Assembly (NCBI GenBank): GCA_947097535.1
Contig: CAMURM010000136.1
Coordinates: forward strand, 1 to 5,445
DNA: 5,445 bases
Direction: 5' to 3'
Source: an uncultured Selenomonas sp.
GTDB taxonomy: Bacteria; Bacillota; Negativicutes; Selenomonadales; Selenomonadaceae
In this document: piece by piece, positions 1-4,844 of the stretch
Position numbering within the stretch: position 1 is the stretch's first letter
Layout of the letters: the number at the start of each line of letters is the position of its first letter
The notes under the pieces: generated by a model
What the model was told of the DNA's origin: nothing
The model's input: only the letters and a program-made list of their open reading frames with translations
Databases searched by the model: none
Translations under genes and position numbers: made by a program

Positions 1-684
1 GAAAAGCGCATCATGAAGCTCGCCAAGCTCGCCAAGAGCGGCAGCAAGGAGGCGAAGGCGGAGGACGATGTGCTGCGCCGCATCAAGGCGGTTCTCGAAG
101 AAGGCAAATCGGCGAGGAGCCTCGACCTCACGGAAGACGAGCTCGCGCTCATCAAGGAGATGAACTTCCTCACGCTGAAGCCAATGCTCTACGTCGCCAA
201 CGTCTCAGAGGACGAGGCGGCGAAGGACGGCGCGAGCAATGCGCACGTCGCCGCCGTGCGCGACTACGCGGCGAAGGAAGGCTCCGAAGTCGTCGTCGTA
301 TCGGCGCGCGTGGAGTCGGAGATCGCCGAGCTCGACGCCGACGACGCGAAGGCGTTTCTCGAAGAACTGGGCCTCAAGGAGAGCGGCCTCGACCGCCTCA
401 TCAAGGCGGCATTCGAGCTCTTAGGGCTCCTGACATTCCTGACGGCAGGGCCCGACGAGTGCCGCGCCTGGACGATCGTCGAAGGCACGACGGCGCCCAA
501 GGCGGCGGGCAAGATCCACTCCGACATCGAGCGCGGCTTCATCCGCGCCGAGATCGTCAACTACGACGACCTCGTCGCTGCCGGCAGCACCGCCGCCGCG
601 CGCGAAAAAGGGCAGGTGCGCCTCGAAGGCAAGGACTATGTAATGCAGGACGGCGACGTGACGTACTTCCGCTTCAACGTGTGA
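1..684 (+). CDS. ychF: Redox-regulated ATPase YchF (OLA1 family), 5'-truncated by window edge
   Basis: This is the C-terminal 227 codons of a YchF/OLA1 protein; the reading frame is open to base 1, so the start and the P-loop lie outside the window. Members of this Obg-related family are about 365 residues, bind ATP rather than GTP, and associate with ribosomes; the family is linked to translation and stress responses. Visible here are the rest of the helical coiled-coil insert (Lys/Glu-rich, about bases 1-150), the altered G4 motif N-V-S-E at bases 199-210 (the NxxE form that explains ATP preference, in place of GTPase NKxD), and a C-terminal TGS domain running from about base 400 to the end. 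The TGS domain contains the family-typical RAWTI, KAAGKIHSDIERGFIRAE and DYVMQDGD-FRFNV stretches. The Met at base 13 is internal and is not the start. A DUF951 gene follows one gene later, a pairing also known from other Firmicutes. Family assignment is very secure. Confidence 0.96.
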   Translation, partial: EKRIMKLAKLAKSGSKEAKAEDDVLRRIKAVLEEGKSARSLDLTEDELALIKEMNFLTLKPMLYVANVSEDEAAKDGASNAHVAAVRDYAAKEGSEVVVVSARVESEIAELDADDAKAFLEELGLKESGLDRLIKAAFELLGLLTFLTAGPDECRAWTIVEGTTAPKAAGKIHSDIERGFIRAEIVNYDDLVAAGSTAAAREKGQVRLEGKDYVMQDGDVTYFRFNV

Positions 685-698
685 GGTTGCAGCGCGTG

Positions 699-735
699 AG
701 ACGAGGGACGGGGCGCGCGCGCCGCTTCCTCGTCT
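699..735 (+). terminator. GC-rich hairpin after ychF, possible weak terminator or attenuator
   Basis: Bases 699-706 (AGACGAGG) pair perfectly with 728-735 (CCTCGTCT). An inner GC-rich stem (712-715 with 720-723) extends the hairpin. The sequence after it (ATTTCTAT) is T-rich but has no clean T run, so termination would be partial. It lies in the 79-nt gap between ychF and the MFS gene. I saw no convincing sigma70 promoter in this gap, so the MFS operon may depend on readthrough from ychF. Confidence 0.35.
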
Positions 736-763
736 ATTTCTATCGCAATAGGAGGCGGCGGCC

Positions 764-2146
764 ATGACAGCACAAAAGCGGATCTTTGCGGCAGTCCTGC
801 TCACGTCCTTCATGGGGCCGTTTCTCGGCAGCTGCATCAACATCGCCATCCCGACGATCGCCGTGGAGTTCTCGTGCCCCGCGACGGATCTCTCGTGGCT
901 CGCGACCGCCTTTCTCCTGGGCGCCGTCGCCCTGCTCCTGCCTTTTGGCCGCATGGCGGACATCCTTGGCCGATGTCGCATCTACGCGATCGGCACGGCG
1001 GCGATGGCTGCCGTCTCCTTCGTCGCGGCGTTTTCCCCCTCGGCCTCCTTCCTCATCGCCATGCGCGCCCTGCAGGGACTGTCCCTGGGGCTCGTCTTTT
1101 CGAGCGGCATGGCGCTCCTCGTGGCCGCACATCCCGCAAAGCAGCGCGGACGCGCTATCGGCTACTCCGCCGCCGCCACCTACGTCGGACTGTCCTTGGG
1201 GCCTGTGATCGGCGGTCTCGTCACGCAGCACCTGGACTGGCGGCTTCTCTTCGTCCTCACCTCCATCGTCATCCTCGTGAGCAGCCTGCTCGTGCGCACC
1301 ATCAAAGAAGATTGGTACGGCGAGCGAGAAGGCGGCTTCGATCTGCCCGGCGCCCTCTTCTACACGGCTGCGAGCACGCTGACGCTCTACGGGCTTTCCT
1401 CGCTCGCCGCCTCCCCTTGGATGCGCTTCGTTCTTCTCGCGGGACTCATCTTTCTCGCGCTCTTCCTTTGGCAAGAGCGGCGGGCGAGCACGCCGCTCCT
1501 TCATCTCTCGCTTTTTGCGAACACGGTCTTTGCCATGAGCAACCTCGCCGCGTTTTTGAACTACAGCGCGACGTATGCAATCGGCTTTTTGCTCTCGCTC
1601 TACCTGCAGCTCGTGCGCGGCCTCGATGCTTCGACGGCGGGCGTCCTCCTGCTCCTGCAGCCCTTGATGATGGCGATCCTCTCGCCCATCGCGGGAGCGC
1701 TCTCCGACAAGCACGAGCCGCGCCTCGTCGCGAGCTTCGGCATGGCACTGACGACCGCGGGCATCTTCGGCTGCTCGCTCTTCGACGCTAAGACGCCACT
1801 TCCTCTCATCGCGGCTGCCTGCGTCATCATCGGCATCGGTTTCGGCTTCTTCTCGCCGGCAAACAACAATGCCATCATGGGCGCCGTCTCCAAGAAACTC
1901 TACGGCGTCGCCTCTTCCATGGTCTCGGTCATGCGCCTCTCGGGACAGGCTGTCTCCATGGCAGTCGTGACCCTGCTGCTCGCACAAGCGACGCTTCCCG
2001 CAGCCGCCGACTGGACGGAGGAACTTTCAGCGGCGATCCGCCTCATCTTCTCCTGTCTGACCGTCTCATGCGCCGCCGGCGTCGTCGCCTCGCTCATGCG
2101 CGGCAGGAGGAAAACAGCCGAAGAGGACGCAAACGGATATGAATGA
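764..2146 (+). CDS. MFS transporter, DHA2-type (14 TM) drug:H+ antiporter-like
   Basis: This 460-residue inner-membrane protein has about 14 hydrophobic segments (roughly residues 8-30, 45-65, 74-92, 98-120, 133-152, 160-177, 193-213, 218-236, 252-283, 290-313, 321-340, 345-365, 385-408, 424-446), with basic loops between them. MFS motif A is at residues 62-70 (GRMADILGR). The motif B arginine is R101, in RALQG. The antiporter motif C is around residues 142-151 (GLSLGPVIGG), followed by WR at 159-160, as in EmrB/QacA-type exporters. The length, motif C and helix count argue for proton-driven export of drugs or metabolites in the DHA2 group; the substrate cannot be read from sequence. The ATG at 764 has AGGAGG at 750-755, 8 nt upstream. 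The stop is 17 nt before the DUF951 start, so the two are probably cotranscribed. An interposed exporter between ychF and the DUF951 gene is unusual. Confidence 0.9.
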   Translation: MTAQKRIFAAVLLTSFMGPFLGSCINIAIPTIAVEFSCPATDLSWLATAFLLGAVALLLPFGRMADILGRCRIYAIGTAAMAAVSFVAAFSPSASFLIAMRALQGLSLGLVFSSGMALLVAAHPAKQRGRAIGYSAAATYVGLSLGPVIGGLVTQHLDWRLLFVLTSIVILVSSLLVRTIKEDWYGEREGGFDLPGALFYTAASTLTLYGLSSLAASPWMRFVLLAGLIFLALFLWQERRASTPLLHLSLFANTVFAMSNLAAFLNYSATYAIGFLLSLYLQLVRGLDASTAGVLLLLQPLMMAILSPIAGALSDKHEPRLVASFGMALTTAGIFGCSLFDAKTPLPLIAAACVIIGIGFGFFSPANNNAIMGAVSKKLYGVASSMVSVMRLSGQAVSMAVVTLLLAQATLPAAADWTEELSAAIRLIFSCLTVSCAAGVVASLMRGRRKTAEEDANGYE

Positions 2147-2163
2147 CGGAAAGGAGTGCAGCC

Positions 2164-2364
2164 ATGCAGCGCTATGAAGTGGGCGACATCGTGCGCATGA
2201 AGAAGCGCCACCCGTGCGGCAGCGAGCTGTGGCGCATCCTGCGCACGGGCACGGACTTCGCGCTCAAGTGCGAGGGCTGCGGACGCTTCGTGCAGATCGG
2301 CCGCGAGAAGTTCCTGCGCCTCGTGCGCGCGGTCGAAAAGAAAGAAACGGCAAACAACGTATAA
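2164..2364 (+). CDS. DUF951 family small protein (putative metal- or nucleic-acid-binding)
   Basis: A 66-residue soluble basic protein that matches my memory of the DUF951 family: start RYEVGDIVRMKK, then HPCGS-x-LW-x-ILRTG-x-D (residues 16-31), then the C-x-x-C-G-R knuckle at C36/C39. Together with C18, the three cysteines plus H16 could bind a metal; that is inference. The family is small, widespread in Firmicutes and of unknown function, and is often encoded beside ychF (yyzM next to yyaF in Bacillus subtilis, from memory). I chose the ATG at 2164 because AAGGAG sits at 2151-2156, 7 nt upstream, and because family members begin just before RYEVGD. An in-frame ATG at 2143 overlaps the MFS stop as ATGA and would add seven residues, but it has no well-spaced Shine-Dalgarno. 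The stop is followed 27 nt later, in the same frame, by the cheB start. Confidence 0.87.
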   Translation: MQRYEVGDIVRMKKRHPCGSELWRILRTGTDFALKCEGCGRFVQIGREKFLRLVRAVEKKETANNV

Positions 2365-2391
2365 AAACACGCGGAGAAAGGAGGCGGGCAC

Positions 2392-3033
2392 ATGGAAAAA
2401 GATAAGAAGGAAAAAACTTCGGCGCTTTTCCCCACTGCCATGCCGCCCGCCTCGACGGCAGCAAAGCAGCTGATCGCCATCGGCGCCTCGACGGGCGGCA
2501 CGGAGGCGATCGCGACGATCCTCAAGGATCTTACGCCGCCCCTGCCGCCCATCGTCATCGTGCAGCACATACCGCCCGTATTCAGCAATCATTTCGCGCA
2601 CCGGCTCAACGCCATCTCGGCGCTCACGGTCAAGGAAGCGGAAAACGGCGAGACGATCTTCCCCTCGACCGCCTATGTGGCGCCGGGCGGCCAGCACATG
2701 AAGCTGGAGCGGCGCGCGGGCAGGCTCGTCATCACCTGCGGGCAAGGCGACCCCGTGAACTGGGTGCGCCCCTCCGCCGACGTCCTCTTCTTCTCCGTCG
2801 CCGAGCTCGTCGGCGCCGCCGCCCTCGGCGTCATCCTCACGGGCATGGGCGCGGACGGCGCGAAAGGGCTCTTCGCGATGCGGCGCACGGGCGCCATGAC
2901 GTTCGGGCAGGACGAAGCCTCCTGCGTCGTCTACGGCATGCCGCGCGCCGCCTTCGAGCTCGGCTCGGTCGAGCGGCAGATCCCGCTCGCCGCGATGGCA
3001 GGCGCCATCAGGCAGGCAGCGCGCGGGCACTAG
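2392..3033 (+). CDS. cheB: CheB-type protein-glutamate methylesterase, catalytic domain only
   Basis: This 213-residue protein is a stand-alone CheB catalytic domain. CheB removes methyl groups from (and deamidates) receptor glutamates or glutamines during chemotactic adaptation in the cytoplasm. The triad is intact: Ser33 in GASTGG, His59 in QHIPP and Asp155 in GMGADGA. Spacings of 26 and 96 residues equal those of the Salmonella enzyme (S164, H190, D286). Other hallmarks are AENGE, YVAPGGQHM, NWVRPSADVLF, GVILTGMG and QDEASCVVYGMPR. The usual N-terminal response-regulator receiver (about 120 residues plus linker) is absent; only a Lys-rich tail of about 25 residues precedes the domain. AAAGGAGG at 2377-2384, 7 nt before the ATG, fixes the start, and the same frame has a stop at 2362-2364, so no receiver is hidden upstream. 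No cheR, cheA or receptor gene is nearby; it sits last in the MFS-DUF951 operon. Regulation by CheA phosphorylation is therefore unlikely. Confidence 0.93.
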   Translation: MEKDKKEKTSALFPTAMPPASTAAKQLIAIGASTGGTEAIATILKDLTPPLPPIVIVQHIPPVFSNHFAHRLNAISALTVKEAENGETIFPSTAYVAPGGQHMKLERRAGRLVITCGQGDPVNWVRPSADVLFFSVAELVGAAALGVILTGMGADGAKGLFAMRRTGAMTFGQDEASCVVYGMPRAAFELGSVERQIPLAAMAGAIRQAARGH

Positions 3034-3037
3034 GCAG

Positions 3038-3080
3038 GGCGCAAAAAAAGAGAGCCGCAATGGCTCTCTTTTTTTGCGCC
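3038..3080. terminator. Bidirectional rho-independent terminator between convergent cheB and murA
   Basis: Bases 3038-3056 and 3062-3080 form a perfect 19-bp inverted repeat with a 5-nt loop (GCAAT). The stem core AGAGAGCC/GGCTCTCT is flanked by seven A on one side and seven T on the other, so either strand reads as a hairpin followed by a U tract. It starts 5 nt after the cheB stop and ends 4 nt before the murA stop, as expected for a shared terminator of convergent genes. Confidence 0.94.
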
Positions 3081-3083
3081 TCT

Positions 3084-4349
3084 TCAGCTTTCCGTGCGGC
3101 GGATGTCCGCGCCGAGTCCCACGAGCTTTGCCACGAGGTTGTCATAGCCGCGATCGATGTGGTGGATGTAGCCGACCTGCGTCTCGCCCTCGGAGACAAG
3201 TCCCGCGAGCACCATGGCAGCGCCGGCGCGTAAGTCGGTCGCCTTGACCTGGCAGCCCGTCAGATGGTCGACGCCCTCGACGACAGAGGTGCGCCCGTCG
3301 ATCTTGATGGCAGCGCCCATGCGCTTTAGCTCGTCGACGTGCATGAAGCGGTTCTCGAAGACCGTTTCCGTCACGAGCCCTGCGCCCTCGGCGATCGCGA
3401 GGAGAGCCATGAACTGCGCCTGCATGTCCGTCGGAAAGCCCGGGTACGGCATTGTCTTGATGTCGACCGCCTTCGGACGGTGGTCGCAGGTGACGCGGAT
3501 GCCGTCGACGTCCTCCTCGATCGTGACGCCCGCCTCCTTGAGCTTGGCAATGACAGGCTTCAGATGCTCGGAAATGGCGTTTTCGATGTAGACGTCGCCC
3601 TGCGTCATGGCGGCGGCGACCATGTAGGTGCCCGCCTCGATGCGGTCGGGAATGATCGTGTAGTTGTGCCCCGCGAGCTTCTTGACGCCCTCGATCTTGA
3701 TGACGTTCGTGCCCGCGCCGCGCACCTTCGCGCCCATGACGTTCAAGAAGTTCGCGAGATCGACGATCTCCGGCTCCTGCGCGGGATTTTCGAGCACCGT
3801 CTGCCCCTCGGCCATTGAAGCCGCCATGAGGATGTTTTCCGTCGCGCCGACGCTCGGGAAGTCGAGGTAGATGCGCGCGCCCTTGAGCCCCTCGTCGGCG
3901 CGCGCCTCGATGTAGCCGTGACCGATCTCGATCTTCGCGCCCAGCGCCTCGAAGCCCTTGAGATGCAGATCGATGGGGCGCGTGCCGATGGCACAGCCGC
4001 CGGGAAGCGAGATCTTCGCGTGACCGAGCCGCGCGAGCAACGGACCCATGATGAGGAACGACGCGCGCATCTTGCGCACCAGCTCGTAGGGCGCCTCCGT
4101 GCTCTTGATTTCGCGGCTGTCGACCGTCAGGGCGTTCGCCGCCTTGTCAAACTCTGCGTGCACGCCGAGCGACTGCAGCACCTCCGTGATCGTATGCACA
4201 TCGTCGAGCGAAGGCACTTCCTCCAAACGGCTCGGCGCGTCCTGCCCCAGGAGCGTCGCGGCAATGATAGGCAGCACGGCGTTCTTCGCGCCGCTGATCT
4301 TCACGCGTCCCTGCAGGCGACAGCCGCCCTTTATAATCAACTTTTCCAT
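3084..4349 (-). CDS. murA: UDP-N-acetylglucosamine 1-carboxyvinyltransferase
   Basis: MurA transfers enolpyruvate from PEP to UDP-GlcNAc, the first committed step of peptidoglycan synthesis, in the cytoplasm. With the ATG at 4349 the protein is 421 residues, a normal length, and opens with the family-typical MEKLIIKGG. All key residues are visible: K22/N23 (SGAKNA), C119 in LPGGCAIGTRP (Cys115 of E. coli, the fosfomycin target), D308 in FPTDMQ (D305), D372 in ATDLRAG (D369) and R400 in HIDRGYDN (R397). The enzyme should be active and fosfomycin-sensitive at the target level. Start choice: an in-frame ATG at 4397 adds 16 non-conserved residues and has GAGG 7 nt upstream, but it lies only about 6 nt after the predicted start of the proximal transcript, so its GAGG would not be in that mRNA. 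The 4349 start has GGAGGA about 12 nt upstream, a rather long spacing. Many Firmicutes carry two MurA paralogues; which one this is cannot be told here. Confidence 0.97.
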   Translation of the reverse strand: MEKLIIKGGCRLQGRVKISGAKNAVLPIIAATLLGQDAPSRLEEVPSLDDVHTITEVLQSLGVHAEFDKAANALTVDSREIKSTEAPYELVRKMRASFLIMGPLLARLGHAKISLPGGCAIGTRPIDLHLKGFEALGAKIEIGHGYIEARADEGLKGARIYLDFPSVGATENILMAASMAEGQTVLENPAQEPEIVDLANFLNVMGAKVRGAGTNVIKIEGVKKLAGHNYTIIPDRIEAGTYMVAAAMTQGDVYIENAISEHLKPVIAKLKEAGVTIEEDVDGIRVTCDHRPKAVDIKTMPYPGFPTDMQAQFMALLAIAEGAGLVTETVFENRFMHVDELKRMGAAIKIDGRTSVVEGVDHLTGCQVKATDLRAGAAMVLAGLVSEGETQVGYIHHIDRGYDNLVAKLVGLGADIRRTES

Positions 4350-4408
4350 GAAAGCTCTGTTTCCTCCCCCACACACGGCCAGTTCCGTCAAGCTCATGTA
4401 GCAACCTC

Positions 4409-4437
4409 TAGTTTACCATGAAAGTCCAAGAAGTCAA
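4409..4437 (-). promoter_or_regulatory. Proximal murA promoter, sigma70-like with extended -10
   Basis: On the - strand, TTGACT (4437-4432) is followed after 16 nt by TAAACT (4415-4410), with TGG directly before the -10, as in extended -10 promoters. Transcription would begin near 4403. This gives a leader of about 54 nt to the murA ATG at 4349 and makes the upstream ATG at 4397 nearly leaderless, which helps decide the murA start. Confidence 0.6.
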
Positions 4438-4478
4438 GCCGTAGGCGCAGACTGATTGGCTCTTTCATGTAAGGGCGG

Positions 4479-4510
4479 CGCACAATGTCCACGAAGTGGA
4501 CGTTTGTGCG
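4479..4510 (-). promoter_or_regulatory. Hairpin at the 5' end of the distal murA transcript
   Basis: Bases 4479-4485 (CGCACAA) pair with 4504-4510 (TTGTGCG), and 4487-4492 (GTCCAC) pair with 4496-4501 (GTGGAC) around a GAA loop; 4486 and 4502-4503 form a small internal loop. No T tract follows on either strand, so a terminator is unlikely. It begins within a few bases of the predicted start of transcripts from the distal promoter, so it could be a 5'-stabilising hairpin or a protein-binding site. Confidence 0.45.
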
Positions 4511-4513
4511 TGT

Positions 4514-4542
4514 AGTTTACCATGCTCCATGAAGCATGGCAA
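4514..4542 (-). promoter_or_regulatory. Distal murA promoter, sigma70-like with extended -10
   Basis: On the - strand, TTGCCA (4542-4537, five of six matches to TTGACA) is followed after 17 nt by TAAACT (4519-4514), again preceded by TGG. The 12-mer CATGGTAAACTA (4524-4513) is identical to that at the proximal promoter (4420-4409). It lies just downstream of the trxB-grx terminator. The predicted start is near 4507, giving a leader of about 160 nt to murA. Confidence 0.5.
4520..4539. repeat. Inverted repeat inside the distal promoter spacer (possible operator)
   Basis: CCATGCT (4520-4526) and AGCATGG (4533-4539) are perfect 7-bp arms separated by 6 nt. The repeat fills the region between the -35 and -10 elements of the distal murA promoter and touches the -35, a place where a dimeric regulator could act. 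No known regulator consensus is recognised. Confidence 0.4.
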
Positions 4543-4546
4543 GGGG

Positions 4547-4589
4547 GCGCGGCAAAAGAAAACGCCCGCGGGCATTTCTTTTGCCGCGC
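4547..4589 (-). terminator. Rho-independent terminator of the trxB-glutaredoxin operon
   Basis: Bases 4547-4561 and 4575-4589 form a perfect 15-bp inverted repeat, with a further GCCC/GGGC stem (4564-4567 with 4570-4573) inside. Read on the - strand, an A-rich stretch, a GC stem and then TTTTCTTTT follow in order, the usual form of an intrinsic terminator. It starts 24 nt after the glutaredoxin stop and separates that operon from the murA promoters. The layout is nearly symmetric, so it could also act on the + strand. Confidence 0.82.
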
Positions 4590-4613
4590 GGACGCTTTCT
4601 GGCAGGCAGGCGC

Positions 4614-4844
4614 TCAGATGCCGAGAATCGCATCGAGCTTCGCCTTGTCGAAGCTCACGACGAAATCCTTGCCGTTGACGGTCGTCACGGGCACGATGAG
4701 GTCGCCCGAGATCGCCTCGCACTCCTTGCGCGCCTCCTCGTTCTCCTCGATGTTGAACTCCTCGTAAGCGATGTTCTTCGACTTCAAATACTTCTTGACC
4801 TTGTCACACCAAGGGCACTGCGTGATCGAATAGACCTTTACCAT
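4614..4844 (-). CDS. Small glutaredoxin-like / NrdH-type redoxin
   Basis: A 76-residue thioredoxin-fold protein: beta strand VKVYSI, then the redox motif C-P-W-C at residues 10-13, then helix DKVKKYLKSKN, strand YEEFNI, the cis-proline region VPVTTV (P52) and a C-terminal helix FDKAKLDAIL. Proteins of this size with CPWC or CxxC are usually reduced by thioredoxin reductase rather than by glutathione, and pass electrons to ribonucleotide reductase or peroxidases. The direct coupling to trxB supports that here, as in the Clostridium pasteurianum Cp34/Cp9 pair (from memory). It lacks the WSGFRP segment of classical NrdH, so I give no gene symbol. The ATG at 4844 overlaps the trxB end by 7 nt and has AAGGAGG 9 nt upstream. 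A terminator follows. Confidence 0.88.
   Translation of the reverse strand: MVKVYSITQCPWCDKVKKYLKSKNIAYEEFNIEENEEARKECEAISGDLIVPVTTVNGKDFVVSFDKAKLDAILGI

Noticed and set aside
740..1987. Long 415-codon open frame on the - strand opposite the MFS gene
   Set aside because: It is a shadow frame of GC-rich coding DNA: the product is a low-complexity mix of Arg, Glu, Asp, Gly and His, with no recognisable domain, while the + strand frame has clear MFS motifs.
2143..2163. Seven-residue N-terminal extension of the DUF951 protein with ATGA overlap to the MFS stop
   Set aside because: AAGGAG at 2151-2156 is ideally placed for the ATG at 2164, and the family consensus begins there.
2365..2391. DUF951 and CheB in the same frame, as if a fusion split by one stop
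   Set aside because: A full Shine-Dalgarno with normal spacing precedes the cheB ATG, and the DUF951 protein is complete, so these are two separate genes.
1900..3060. 386-codon - strand open frame across the MFS end, DUF951 and cheB
   Set aside because: It spans three well-supported + strand genes with ribosome binding sites, runs into the terminator, and encodes an Arg/Ala-rich product with no family resemblance.
4350..4397. Sixteen-residue N-terminal extension of MurA from the ATG at 4397
   Set aside because: The residues are not conserved, the family start MEKLIIKGG lies at 4349, and the proximal promoter would start transcription only about 6 nt before 4397. Kept as an alternative, since the GAGG spacing for 4397 is better.
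4479..4510. Hairpin read as a second terminator upstream of murA
   Set aside because: No T tract follows on either strand, and it lies downstream of a good promoter rather than after a gene.
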